A stretch of 64,000 nt of DNA. It comes from Streptococcus sp. (GTDB taxonomy: Bacteria > Bacillota > Bacilli > Lactobacillales > Streptococcaceae). Positions 1 to 8,232 of this stretch are shown one piece after another. Position numbers and translations under genes: made by a program. Within the stretch, counting starts at the first letter, position 1. Every line of letters begins with the position of its first letter. The notes beneath the pieces were generated by a model that saw nothing but the letters and a program-made list of their open reading frames with translations, had not been told where the DNA came from and searched no databases. The stretch is taken from contig JAUMZQ010000002.1 of NCBI GenBank assembly GCA_030528055.1, positions 62,001-126,000 on the forward strand, given 5' to 3'.

Positions 1-776
1 GCCATAGCTTTTTTAAAGATAGAATTTAGCGAAAGACTATCACTAGCTACGTAAAATAATCTCGTAAAACTATGGTCACTTGCACGACAACCATTTTCAG
101 CAAAGAAAGAAATTCTCTTTTCCATTGCCTCCATGAAATCTTCAAAAGTTTCAATTGAGATAGAACTTAAGCTGGATAAACGTTCAGTGAATTGTTTAAA
201 ACGAGCATGACCAACAAAAGCTTCATCAGGTCTAAAAGTAGGAGCTACAACCGTATCGAAGCTAGAATCGTCTCTGATTTTTTGATGCCACTCCAAATTA
301 TCTAAAGGATGATCTGTTGTACCGATAAATTTCACATTGGATCTGATGATTAATTTTCTGGGACTTAACTTCTGATCAACGATATAAGCATTCATCTTGT
401 CGTATAACTCTTCCCAATTTTTAGGAGTTATATAATCATTGATACCAAAAACTTGCTTCATTTCTAAGTGACTCCAATGGTACAAAGGACTACCAAAAGC
501 TTGGCTGAGAGTTAAAGCCCACGCTTTAAACTTATCTTTTTTTGAAGCATTTCCTGTAATTTCAGCTTCTGGAACTCCATTGGCACGCATCAAACGCCAT
601 TTATAGTGATCCCCTCCCAACCATAAATCGACAACATCTTCAAATACTTTATCTTCATATATTTCTTGTGGACTTAGATGACAATGATAGTCAAAAATTG
701 GTTGTTTTTTTAAAATATCATAATATTTTCTAGCATTCTGACTAGAAAGTAAAAAATTACTAGAATTAAATTCCAT
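1..776 (-). CDS. uxaC: Glucuronate (uronate) isomerase, N-terminal part
   Basis: Uronate isomerase converts D-glucuronate to D-fructuronate, and D-galacturonate to D-tagaturonate, in the cytoplasm as the first step of hexuronate breakdown. The frame starts at 776 behind a GGAGACT ribosome site and stays open to the window edge, giving about 258 residues, roughly the first half of a family near 470 aa. The N-terminus carries the amidohydrolase metal motif FDYHCHLSPQE (about residues 28-38) and the typical LWLGGDHYKWRLMRANG segment. It lies directly downstream of the KDPG aldolase gene (12 bp gap) on the same strand, so the two are probably co-transcribed. The call is secure; only the C-terminal half lies outside the window. 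Confidence 0.93.
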   Translation of the reverse strand, partial: MEFNSSNFLLSSQNARKYYDILKKQPIFDYHCHLSPQEIYEDKVFEDVVDLWLGGDHYKWRLMRANGVPEAEITGNASKKDKFKAWALTLSQAFGSPLYHWSHLEMKQVFGINDYITPKNWEELYDKMNAYIVDQKLSPRKLIIRSNVKFIGTTDHPLDNLEWHQKIRDDSSFDTVVAPTFRPDEAFVGHARFKQFTERLSSLSSISIETFEDFMEAMEKRISFFAENGCRASDHSFTRLFYVASDSLSLNSIFKKAM

Positions 777-788
777 ATAAGTCTCCTT

Positions 789-1406
789 TCATTTTAAAGC
801 GCTTACAAATTTACGTGCTAAATCAGTAACACTATCGTAACCATTTTCTTTCACTTCTGCACTAAGAGCACTCCCCACACCAACGGCGCAAGCTCCTTTC
901 AATTTCCAATCAGCAATATTATCAAGGGTTACTCCACCAGAAGGCATTAAATTAACATCAGGTATTGGTCCATGAACATCTTTAATAAAAGATGGTCCAA
1001 AAACACCACCAGGGAAGACTTTAATAATTTTAGCACCTCCATTCATAGCTGTAACAATTTCTGTCACAGTTCCGCACCCTGGAAAGTATTCAACCTCTGT
1101 CAATTTAGATAATTTTTGAATATCAGCATCATAATGAGGACTGACCAGAAAATCAGCACCTGATTTAATAGCTTTAAGTGCTAAATCAGAGTCCATAACA
1201 GTTCCAGCTCCAATAACTACTGTACTATCTTCTGAAAACTCTGATTTTAGATCTGAAATAACAGTTTCAGCATTTGGAGTGGAAAAAGTTACTTCTATAT
1301 TTTTTATACCACCTTTAATGGCATATCGAGCAATATTTTTAGCATCTTCTTCGTCCCTACCTCTAATAACAGCAAAAATATAATTTTCCTTTAATTGTGT
1401 TAACAT
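789..1406 (-). CDS. kdgA: KDPG / KHG aldolase
   Basis: 2-dehydro-3-deoxy-6-phosphogluconate aldolase splits KDPG into pyruvate and glyceraldehyde-3-phosphate, the last step of hexuronate breakdown. The 205-residue length fits the class I aldolase family. The Schiff-base lysine sits in IIKVFPGG, the N-terminal VIRGRDEEDA carries the catalytic glutamate region, and VIGAGTV and LMPSGGV are the usual barrel phosphate-site motifs. Start at 1406 follows a CAGGAGG ribosome site. It precedes uxaC, and the KDG kinase that makes its substrate is encoded just upstream in a separate transcription unit. Operator-like palindromes lie in its promoter region. Confidence 0.93.
   Translation of the reverse strand: MLTQLKENYIFAVIRGRDEEDAKNIARYAIKGGIKNIEVTFSTPNAETVISDLKSEFSEDSTVVIGAGTVMDSDLALKAIKSGADFLVSPHYDADIQKLSKLTEVEYFPGCGTVTEIVTAMNGGAKIIKVFPGGVFGPSFIKDVHGPIPDVNLMPSGGVTLDNIADWKLKGACAVGVGSALSAEVKENGYDSVTDLARKFVSALK
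794..807. promoter_or_regulatory. Possible cre (CcpA) site at end of kdgA
   Basis: The bases TTAAAGCGCTTACA match the cre consensus TGWAANCGNTNWCA at 13 of 14 positions. The site lies in the last codons of kdgA, just before uxaC, where a CcpA roadblock could act. It also encodes the conserved tail of the protein, so chance cannot be excluded. Confidence 0.35.
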
Positions 1407-1425
1407 AGAAACCTCCTGAATTTTT

Positions 1426-1442
1426 AAATCGTCTGATTAATT
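1426..1442. promoter_or_regulatory. GntR operator-like site O2 (kdgA leader)
   Basis: AAATCGTCTGATTAATT matches the perfect palindrome at 1478-1494 in 14 of 17 positions. It lies between the kdgA promoter region and the kdgA ribosome site. By its sharing with the gntR promoter it is inferred to bind the GntR-family regulator encoded at 2709-3392. Confidence 0.55.
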
Positions 1443-1450
1443 TTTTGTTT

Positions 1451-1477
1451 TTATTATAAAATACTGTTTTATAATAA
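1451..1477 (-). promoter_or_regulatory. kdgA promoter region with 11-bp perfect inverted repeat
   Basis: TTATTATAAAA and TTTTATAATAA are perfect inverted copies around a 5-bp centre. Read on the minus strand, TATAAT at 1452-1457 is a consensus -10 for kdgA, with no good -35 at 17 bp. The repeat is flanked by operator-like palindromes on both sides. Confidence 0.5.
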
Positions 1478-1494
1478 AATTCATCTGATGAATT
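1478..1494. promoter_or_regulatory. GntR operator-like palindrome O1 (kdgA)
   Basis: AATTCATCTGATGAATT is a perfect 8-1-8 palindrome just upstream of the kdgA -10. Its core, ATTCATC-N-GATGA, recurs in the gntR promoter at 3470-3486. It is the best match to a regulator operator in this locus. Confidence 0.65.
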
Positions 1495-1606
1495 AATTCT
1501 AACTCTATCTTTTATAAATGTCAATACATTAATGGTTATATTTATATAAAAATTTTACCTTTTTAATAAAATTATTTCTTTCCATTATCAATGGAATAAT
1601 AGATAT

Positions 1607-1647
1607 AAAAAAACTTGCTAAATCTAACCTTTGATTTAACAAGCTTT
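1607..1647 (-). terminator. Terminator after kdgK
   Basis: On the minus strand AAGCTTGTTAAATC pairs with GATTTAGCAAGTT and is followed by a run of T. It ends the gntR-kdgK unit before the separate kdgA promoter. Confidence 0.75.
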
Positions 1648-1684
1648 AATCTATATACTACTCATTATATAAAAAATTATTGGT

Positions 1685-2689
1685 TTACCTTACTATACTA
1701 GTTTTATTTTTAGTAATTTCCAATATTTCTTCTCTATTAAAAGGATTGATGTCACCTAATATGCTATGCTTTAGCACAGACGACGCAATAGCAAAATCAA
1801 CCATTGACGAGTCATTCTCTCCATTTAGAATTCCATCCAATATACCACTCGCAAAACTATCACCCGATCCTACTCTATCAATAATACTATCTATTGTATA
1901 AGTTTTTGAAAGTGATACGTTTCTTGACTTTACATTATACAAAAATCCTTGTATTTCATAAGAATTTGGTGTTAAAATTTTACGATCTGTTCCATAGATA
2001 TAAGATAGGTTTGGAAATTTTACACCCATTTCTTTTATAAAATCTATTTTAGTAGCAGAATTCTCTAGTTTTATATCAAAAAAATATTTTGCATCTAAAT
2101 AACTGGCAGATAATGCATCTACATATTCCATAATAGTTTGATAAACTTTCTTCGCCTCTTCCACTTTCCACATTGATTCTCGATAATTCATATCAAAAGA
2201 AACATAGATATTTCTTTTTTTTGCTTCTTTCAATAATAACGGACCATTCCGTTTCCAAAATTCAGATATCGAAAGTGTTATTCCAGTTATGTGAAAATGA
2301 CTAACCCCTTGAAATAGGGTATCAAATTCCCAAGGAAAATCAGAAATAGTTGAAAGGGCAGTATGTTTTCTATCATAAATAACATTGCTACTTCGTAACC
2401 CATTGCCTAACTCTAGATAGTATGCTCCTATCCGACCTTCTTCATCCAGAATGATTTGATCCGTTGCCACTTGAACTGAATTTAGATTAGAAATCACCAT
2501 TTTCCCTAAAGAATTATTAGGAATTCTTGTTGCAAAAGCAACATCGTGTCCTAAATTTCCCAGATTCCAAGCTACATTGTATTCTGCTCCTCCAATTGCT
2601 ATATCTAATTTAGAAGAATTGCGTAGAAGCTTATCTTTAGATGTTGATAACCGTACTAAAGGTTCACCTATTGTTAAAATTTTTGACAT
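1685..2689 (-). CDS. kdgK: 2-keto-3-deoxygluconate kinase (PfkB family)
   Basis: KDG kinase phosphorylates 2-dehydro-3-deoxygluconate to KDPG, the substrate of the aldolase encoded downstream. The 334-residue product starts MSKILTIGEPLVRLS and has the ribokinase-family glycine cluster (AIGGAEYNVAWNLGNLG, about residues 31-47) and the C-terminal anion-hole and catalytic-base motif DRVGSGDSFASG. The start is set by a GGTGAGG ribosome site. It follows the GntR gene by 20 bp in the same unit and is closed by a terminator. Substrate is inferred from its neighbours; the PfkB fold itself is clear. Confidence 0.87.
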   Translation of the reverse strand: MSKILTIGEPLVRLSTSKDKLLRNSSKLDIAIGGAEYNVAWNLGNLGHDVAFATRIPNNSLGKMVISNLNSVQVATDQIILDEEGRIGAYYLELGNGLRSSNVIYDRKHTALSTISDFPWEFDTLFQGVSHFHITGITLSISEFWKRNGPLLLKEAKKRNIYVSFDMNYRESMWKVEEAKKVYQTIMEYVDALSASYLDAKYFFDIKLENSATKIDFIKEMGVKFPNLSYIYGTDRKILTPNSYEIQGFLYNVKSRNVSLSKTYTIDSIIDRVGSGDSFASGILDGILNGENDSSMVDFAIASSVLKHSILGDINPFNREEILEITKNKTSIVR

Positions 2690-2708
2690 ATCCTCACCAT
2701 AATAACTA

Positions 2709-3392
2709 TTATTGATTAATTCTCAATCGATTCATTGCCATGTGTGCAACCATAGCATCGTATGCTCGTTCAGAATCATGTGCAGCTATCGCCTCAAATA
2801 TTTCACGATGTGCCTTAATCGTTCGTTCTTTGCTTTCTTGATCTGTAAAGTATTGGTTGTACAAGGTTATTGATTGTAAAACAATTGGAACAAGTTGTTT
2901 CATCGCATGATTCCTGCTAGCTTCAGCAATAGCTGAATGAAATTGGACATCCAGTTCACGGTGGAGTTCTTTGTCCAGTTTTAAATCTTCTTCAATAGCG
3001 ACCATCAATTGTTTTAATATTAGAATTTCATCGTCTGAAATATTTTTAGCAGCTAAACTAGCCATTCTCGGTTCAATTAAAAATCGAACTTCAAATAAAT
3101 CTTTTGTCAATTTAATGGACTCACTCATATCATATTGTGAGAAACCTAATGGATCTTGACTTGGATCAACCAAAGTTCTAATATAAGTTCCCGATCCTTG
3201 CTTTACCTCAACCATTTCTTTAGAAGAAAGCATTTTTACAGCTTCACGCAATGTACTACGACCAATATTGAGAATTTCTGCAAGTTTGTATTCATTTGGA
3301 ATACGATCACCAGTTTTAAAATTATTTTCTTTAAAATATTCTAACAAAGAATTTGCAGCTTGCTCGCCTAATGTGAGCTGTTTTTTAATCAT
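2709..3392 (-). CDS. GntR/FadR-family transcriptional regulator of the hexuronate genes
   Basis: This 227-residue regulator has an N-terminal winged helix (recognition region NEYKLAEILNIGRSTLREAV, about residues 38-57) and a C-terminal all-helical FCD domain with the spaced metal or ligand histidines typical of FadR-type members (HRELDVQFHSAIAEASRNH, then AHREIF). Such proteins usually release DNA on binding a sugar acid. It heads the gntR-kdgK unit and has an operator-like palindrome inside its own promoter, so autoregulation is likely. The operator motif recurs twice before kdgA. The ligand (KDG, fructuronate or glucuronate) cannot be told from sequence. Confidence 0.87.
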   Translation of the reverse strand: MIKKQLTLGEQAANSLLEYFKENNFKTGDRIPNEYKLAEILNIGRSTLREAVKMLSSKEMVEVKQGSGTYIRTLVDPSQDPLGFSQYDMSESIKLTKDLFEVRFLIEPRMASLAAKNISDDEILILKQLMVAIEEDLKLDKELHRELDVQFHSAIAEASRNHAMKQLVPIVLQSITLYNQYFTDQESKERTIKAHREIFEAIAAHDSERAYDAMVAHMAMNRLRINQ

Positions 3393-3462
3393 TGTATCCC
3401 TTTCTATAAATTCAATATATTACCTATCCTATCAAATCTAAAATTTCGTACTTCTCAGTACT

Positions 3463-3491
3463 ATTGTATTATTCATCAGATGATTTGTCAA
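3463..3491 (-). promoter_or_regulatory. gntR promoter with operator in the spacer
   Basis: On the minus strand TTGACA (3486-3491) and TACAAT (3463-3468) are separated by exactly 17 bp. The spacer contains ATCATCTGATGAAT, the same palindrome as upstream of kdgA (site 3470-3486, 14 of 17 matches). Binding here would block RNA polymerase directly. Confidence 0.78.
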
Positions 3492-3610
3492 TTATTATAA
3501 AATTAATAGTACAAACAACAGATGTTTTAACTTCAGTATCTTGTTATAAGAATACAGTCCATTGTCCAAAGTGATAATCATTTTTTATACTTTACCACCT
3601 AAATTTCAAG

Positions 3611-3643
3611 TAAAAAGCACTTCGCCAAATGAACAAGGTGCTT
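3611..3643 (-). terminator. Orphan terminator, probably the displaced rpsI terminator
   Basis: Read on the minus strand, AAGCAC (3638-3643) pairs with GTGCTT (3615-3620), followed by TTTTT. No minus-strand gene ends before it. It sits 24 bp beyond the att-like repeat at 3667-3684, where the natural rpsI terminator would stand if the element were removed. Confidence 0.65.
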
Positions 3644-3666
3644 TAAAATAGTGATATAGTATTTTG

Positions 3667-3684
3667 ATTAACGTTTTAAGAATT
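3667..3684 (+). repeat. Direct repeat, distal att-like site of the rpsI element
   Basis: ATTAACGTTTTAAGAATT matches ATTAACGTTTTGAGAATT at 8291-8308, the 3' end of rpsI, in 17 of 18 bases and in the same orientation. This is the pattern left when an element integrates at the end of a gene and restores it. Confidence 0.68.
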
Positions 3685-3809
3685 TAAAATGTTACCAAAT
3701 TTCTTAACTCACGAAAGATCTTTCATATAAGAAATAGAAAAAATACTTTAATAATGATATAATATTTAATAATTTTATGATAAAAAATCTCAATTAGGAG
3801 GACTGATTT

Positions 3810-4376
3810 ATGTCAAATGTATATGAATATTATCCAAAATTTGAAAGTGACAAATTTTTACTTCGTTTTGTGGATAAAGGTGATGTAGAACAGTTGCTTG
3901 CAGTATATAGTGACAAAAATTCATTACCTTTTTTTAACAGCGATAATTGTCATGGAGATAATTTTTACTATCCCACAAGAGACAAAATGGAACAGGCTGT
4001 TAATTTTTGGTTGGAATCATATAAAACAAAATGGTTTGTTCGTTGGGTGATTGTAGATAAAAGTTTGTCTAAAGCAATCGGAACTATTGAGTTGTTTAAA
4101 AGAATAGCAGAAGATAAGTTTGATGGTGTGGGTGTGCTGAGGCTCGATCTAAAAAGTGAATACGAAAAAAGCGATATTATTGAAGCAATTTTAAAACTTA
4201 TAATTCCACCAGCCTATGAACTATTTGATTGTGAAGAAATCATTACCAAAGTGCCTAACTATGCTATTGAAAGACTGTTAGCCGTATCTAATTTTGGATT
4301 CAAAAAATCAAATAATCTTTTAGTAGGAACATATGATGGCTACTCCTATAAGGACTACTGGGTAATCCATAAATAA
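3810..4376 (+). CDS. GNAT-family N-acetyltransferase
   Basis: The 188-residue protein looks like a RimJ/RimL-type GNAT enzyme: it opens with an ESDKFLLRFVDKGDVEQLL segment typical of the family, then has a central beta region WVIVDKSLSKAIGTIELF and a late RLLAVSNFGFKKSNN motif like the usual acetyl-CoA side. A strong AGGAGGACTGATTTATG start is present. It is the only plus-strand gene in the rpsI element and is transcribed away from the flanking repeat. The substrate is unknown; protein N-terminus or small-molecule acetylation are both possible. Whether it belongs with the defence pair downstream is unclear. Confidence 0.78.
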   Translation: MSNVYEYYPKFESDKFLLRFVDKGDVEQLLAVYSDKNSLPFFNSDNCHGDNFYYPTRDKMEQAVNFWLESYKTKWFVRWVIVDKSLSKAIGTIELFKRIAEDKFDGVGVLRLDLKSEYEKSDIIEAILKLIIPPAYELFDCEEIITKVPNYAIERLLAVSNFGFKKSNNLLVGTYDGYSYKDYWVIHK

Positions 4377-4565
4377 AAGTTTTGAAACTCAGATTTTTGT
4401 TAAATTAACCGATTTATTGTAATTATGAAAAAACAACAGAAATCTGAACCTATATCAATGCTTCAAGTCACAGACTATTTTATATTTAGTGATATTTAAA
4501 ATTAGATGTTAAACTCTGTCCACTACTGTTGATAAAGTTTTGAAATTTACAATTCAATCTATATC

Positions 4566-5534
4566 CTACTTAACAAGTAAACTCTCAACACGTTCCTTTA
4601 TATAAGATAACTTAGTTATATCGAAACTTAATACCATCTGCCATTGAAATTGCTTGAAGTCAATACTTTTCTTACAAATATTTCCAATGTATTTTTCAAG
4701 ACTGCTAAATAAAAATTTTCCACAAATTAAATTATAATAATCATCATTACCATTGACTTCTTGATATTTGTTACTTATTTTAGATAATTCATCATCCAAA
4801 TTTATGCTTGGATTCTCCTCATTTAAATACTCTTTTATTTCATTTTTAAAGTTCTCATACCTATCTATAGATATTCTAAAACCTGTTTTTTGATCTAAAA
4901 AAGTAAAGTGGGGTCTGGAAACTGTTTTAATTGATAACTTAGATTTTTGACCATTAATCATAGAACCATTCAAATGAAGATACTTTGCTATAAAACAGTA
5001 GATAATAAATAAATCTTTTGATTCATCTATTATTCGATTTCTCCAATCATCAAAGTTAAGAATTTTCTTTAATTCATGATCTTGTTTCCTAATTATCCCC
5101 TTAATATACTTCAATACAGCATTTTCATCTATGTAGTAATTTTCAATATTATATGTTTTTAAATATATGACAGAATTTGACCTAATGAATTTACCAACGA
5201 CAAATGTATCCTCAGTGACAATAGATTTATTAAATTTATCCCTAGTTACTTCAGTATAATTTATATATCTATCAAAATCACCATCAACTAAAAATAGATT
5301 AGGAGTATTATCTCTATCATATTCTCCACGCCTAATATATTCAGCTAGTACTTTATGTTTTCCTCCTAAACCAAATACTTTTAAATTTTTTAGTTTACCA
5401 TTTAAAAGTCTATTCAATATTTCTTCATATAAATATTCCTTACCTTCATCTTCAATAAAAATATTAATTTTTTGATTATAAAATATGCTTCTACTACTTA
5501 ACGCTTCCTGACTATAAGATAGTTTAGTACTCAT
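4566..5534 (-). CDS. ariB: DUF4435 / TOPRIM-like protein, AriB-type PARIS effector
   Basis: The 322-residue protein has the TOPRIM-like signature of DUF4435: an acidic strand IFIEDEGKEYLYEEIL (residues 25-40), a DxDxD motif LVDGDFDRY (residues 82-90) and the family segment YNIENYYIDENAVL. In PARIS anti-phage systems (established knowledge) a DUF4435 TOPRIM nuclease, AriB, is held by the ATPase AriA and released when a phage anti-restriction protein is sensed; it then cleaves host tRNA. Here it lies 21 bp downstream of an AAA ATPase gene, in the ariA-ariB order of that system, with an AAGGAG ribosome site. Function is inferred from the pair; other OLD-like ATPase/TOPRIM pairs are the alternative. 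Confidence 0.72.
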   Translation of the reverse strand: MSTKLSYSQEALSSRSIFYNQKINIFIEDEGKEYLYEEILNRLLNGKLKNLKVFGLGGKHKVLAEYIRRGEYDRDNTPNLFLVDGDFDRYINYTEVTRDKFNKSIVTEDTFVVGKFIRSNSVIYLKTYNIENYYIDENAVLKYIKGIIRKQDHELKKILNFDDWRNRIIDESKDLFIIYCFIAKYLHLNGSMINGQKSKLSIKTVSRPHFTFLDQKTGFRISIDRYENFKNEIKEYLNEENPSINLDDELSKISNKYQEVNGNDDYYNLICGKFLFSSLEKYIGNICKKSIDFKQFQWQMVLSFDITKLSYIKERVESLLVK

Positions 5535-5555
5535 ATAATTCTCCTTGCACTACAA

Positions 5556-7043
5556 CTAATCATTCTCTTCACCAAATAAGGCTTCAAAGAAGTCTTCGAT
5601 TTTCTCTTCATTAATATTTTCTTTAGACTCTTCAATAAGAATATTTTCTTTAGACTTTTCAACATGTTTATAATCTTTTTCCAATTCAATTGACTTAGAA
5701 GTATACCTTCCTACAATTTCAGGAGAGTGAGTTGCAAAAACAAGTTGCATATTCCCATTAATCTCATGAATAGTATCTACTATTTTATTTTGCCAACTTA
5801 GATGTAATGATAACTCTGGCTCATCAACAATAAATATTGTAAATTTAGATTTGTCAACTTTAAAAATTAAGTTTGAAATTAGGGTAACAATCTGCTTTTC
5901 TCCCGATGAAAGGTTTTTTAATTTAATCCGATCCTTAGTATAGTTAGTTATAAAATATACTTCACCAAAAGGAGAAATTTTGATTTCCTTCTCATCTTTA
6001 CCATCTTTCAAAAAATTATTTGTAAATTTCAAAAAATCATTAATAGGAGTCTTTAATTCTAAAATTTTTTCTTCAATATCTTCATAAATCTTTATGAGTT
6101 TTTTTATTCTGATTAGTTCGACATATGTGCCGTATAATTGAGCAGATAAACTACTCAATTGAGGATTATCATTGGAAATTTCATTTGTTGTAACTTGATT
6201 AATTAAATCATCAAAGTATTCATTATACTCACCTTCTTGATCTGGTGTTAGTGTTGTTTTTAGTTCTCCGAGAAGTTTAATATATCTCTTTTTAGTATCT
6301 TCTAAGTCCGAAATTAAATCATCTTTTGCAAAATACTTAAAAAATTCATCAAGGTCAACATTAGCTTTACTCATTTCTAATGCTGATTTTAAAATATCTT
6401 GCCTGATTTTATCATTTAGACTATTAATTTTATAGTTAATCTTAGACACCGATTTTTCTACTAATTTTTCTATAGGGAGCATACTCTCACTATTGTTAAA
6501 GATAAAATCCGAATTATGTACAAATTTATTCCTAAGTATCCTAACATCCCTGCGATCTAAATCTTTTATTTGATAATTAAGCCTATTAAGTGGAAGAAAT
6601 ACATAATTAAAAGAATCTTTTATTTTTTTAGGTAATTTATGGATATCAAAAAATCTCTTTCTAAATTCAAATGAATTTTCAAAATAATCAACTTCATTTG
6701 AATAATCTCTTTCATAATCAATGATTTCCTCTTCATCTTTAAAATTTATACTTATTTTTTTAGTAAACGGTCTTTTATTATTCAATTCTTTTAAATGAAT
6801 CTCTACCTTATCATTTTTATTTGAATGTTCCATTTCATTTTCCTTAAAGAAAACTGTTATTTTTTTAAAATTATAATTAAATAATTTATATATTTCTCCA
6901 GAAACCACATGATCTAACATGCTTAAAACTGTTGTTTTCCCACTACCATTCTCTCCATAAAGAAATGTTATATCTTCATTTAATTTTACGTTATAATTAA
7001 AAAAACCATGTAATGATTTAATTTCAAATCCTGTTATTTTCAT
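5556..7043 (-). CDS. ariA: AAA15/ABC-type ATPase, AriA-like PARIS sensor
   Basis: The 495-residue protein is an SMC/ABC-like ATPase: Walker A GENGSGKT at residues 30-37, a long charged helical middle (about 140-370), ABC signature LSSGEKQ near 378, Walker B FTIFIVDEPELSLHL near 400-412 and the switch histidine in FATHSPE near 437. A lysine- and glutamate-rich tail follows. The paired DUF4435 gene directly downstream makes this an AriA-like PARIS component, which forms an ATPase scaffold holding the toxin. Start at 7043 has an AAAGGAT ribosome site. Its AT-rich codon use differs from the neighbouring ribosomal genes, consistent with transfer on the rpsI element. Confidence 0.75.
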   Translation of the reverse strand: MKITGFEIKSLHGFFNYNVKLNEDITFLYGENGSGKTTVLSMLDHVVSGEIYKLFNYNFKKITVFFKENEMEHSNKNDKVEIHLKELNNKRPFTKKISINFKDEEEIIDYERDYSNEVDYFENSFEFRKRFFDIHKLPKKIKDSFNYVFLPLNRLNYQIKDLDRRDVRILRNKFVHNSDFIFNNSESMLPIEKLVEKSVSKINYKINSLNDKIRQDILKSALEMSKANVDLDEFFKYFAKDDLISDLEDTKKRYIKLLGELKTTLTPDQEGEYNEYFDDLINQVTTNEISNDNPQLSSLSAQLYGTYVELIRIKKLIKIYEDIEEKILELKTPINDFLKFTNNFLKDGKDEKEIKISPFGEVYFITNYTKDRIKLKNLSSGEKQIVTLISNLIFKVDKSKFTIFIVDEPELSLHLSWQNKIVDTIHEINGNMQLVFATHSPEIVGRYTSKSIELEKDYKHVEKSKENILIEESKENINEEKIEDFFEALFGEEND

Positions 7044-7083
7044 AAGTTTATCCTTTCACATTTTATAGTTTCACCAAAGAACT

Positions 7084-7224
7084 CTAACTCAATTCAAACA
7101 ACTTTGCAACATGTTTAAAATTAGTATTCTTTAAATTAATCTTCTCTTTAAAAATATTTACTTTCTTTGGAAAAATCTCTTGACAAATATCGTCTATGGT
7201 GGCATTAAAATCAAAAATAATAAC
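7084..7224 (-). pseudogene. Orphan C-terminal fragment upstream of the ATPase gene
   Basis: A 46-codon open stretch on the minus strand, beginning VIIFDFNATIDDICQEIF and ending KHVAKLFELS before a stop at 7084-7086, has no start codon and is preceded in frame by a stop. The amino acid mix looks coding. It may be the tail of a gene once upstream of the PARIS-like pair. I do not recognise the family. Confidence 0.4.
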
Positions 7225-8027
7225 CTACACCAACTGAAATTGTTGATAATTAAATAAAAAATGTGTTTGACAACCAAAATACCGACTATCAAACCACACT
7301 AAATTCTACGCTCTCATTCTAATCTATTTGATAAATAAAGTCAAGTCTGTTCATAGTTGAAATTAGGATAAAAAATATACATTTTTGTTAGGCATATTCA
7401 TTTGGGACTTTAGCACTTCCCCATATAGTAAAGTAAACTGGTCTCTCTAAAAGTATTAAAAGGATCCTAAGTGTATGATAAGATTAACTAGGTAAATAAC
7501 GTAATGTATCTTTCCAAATATTACTATCATAGAAGCTCATACTTTTCCATCTAACCAAACAACTTTTCTTTGCCGTTGTCTATCTGTAGATAGCCTTACT
7601 CTAAGATATTAATCCTTTTTTGTATTTAGTAGTTTTTTTATTTTTGGTTAGCTATCACACAACAATTCTACAACAACTATGAATTTATCTACAGTATATT
7701 TAATAACTTGAAAAACTACAAGATAAACTTTACGGAAAGGTTCTAAAAGACGTTGATGATATACTTAGCAACTACAAGAAAACTGGCTTTTTGTCTGTTG
7801 AACTTGACTTTTACAGTCGTATTATAAACGTAAACCATTTGCACACTACTACTCACGAGTTAAACACTTGGTAGAAAAGTTCAGTTTATCGAATCTGCTT
7901 ACTGCAAAAAAACTCGATACAGTTTCTTTAGTGAAATAGGCAAGTACCAATATCACATTCTGAATAACCAACAACACGGTTCTTTTTATGTCATCACACT
8001 TGTATCACCACACAAGTTACAATATAC
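7225..8027. other. Degraded, gene-free part of the rpsI element
   Basis: No intact gene is visible in about 800 bases. A plus-strand stretch near 7710-7875 reads as a broken frame containing LKDVDDILSNYKKTGF before a stop, which resembles protein sequence but is not identified; a plasmid- or ICE-type replication protein remnant is only a guess. Other frames are short and interrupted. The segment leads into the recombinase remnant. Confidence 0.45.
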
Positions 8028-8183
8028 CTGAGCGACACTAGCAAATTATCTGGTACATCACTTACCACTATTTCAGAAGCCTTAACTCATAGTGACACTA
8101 TCACAACAAAGACTTACGTCAATACTTCAAATGTTATTCCAATGGCTGTTGGCGAAATTGCCTATCGTAATCTAAAGAAGTAA
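8028..8183 (+). pseudogene. Tyrosine recombinase (integrase), C-terminal remnant
   Basis: The plus-strand frame ending at 8183 reads TSLTTISEALTHSDTITTK followed by TYVNTSNVIPMAVGEI. This matches the conserved end of phage and ICE integrases, where an 'is e.LGHsd..tT..Y' block carries the catalytic histidine and the nucleophile tyrosine. Here the usual G of LGH is replaced by T. The upstream domains are missing or frameshifted. Position and direction, ending about 110 bp from the rpsI stop, are normal for an element integrated at rpsI. Confidence 0.68.
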
Positions 8184-8232
8184 TGGTATGAATTTGGTGT
8201 GAAAAGTGGTGTGAATTTTGCTAAAAAACATC

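Larger units (their letters stand above)
3393..3809. other. Intergenic stretch between gntR and the rpsI element
   Basis: No gene is visible in these 417 bases. They hold the gntR promoter (3463-3491), a terminator hairpin oriented for minus-strand transcripts (3611-3643) with no gene nearby to serve, the outer 18-bp direct repeat of the element (3667-3684) and the AT-rich leader of the GNAT gene with a strong AGGAGG ribosome site at about 3796. Confidence 0.7.

Noticed and set aside
4377..4565. Hairpin after the GNAT gene as a terminator
   Set aside because: CAGATTT and AAATCTG can pair, but the stem is distant and no T run follows on either strand.
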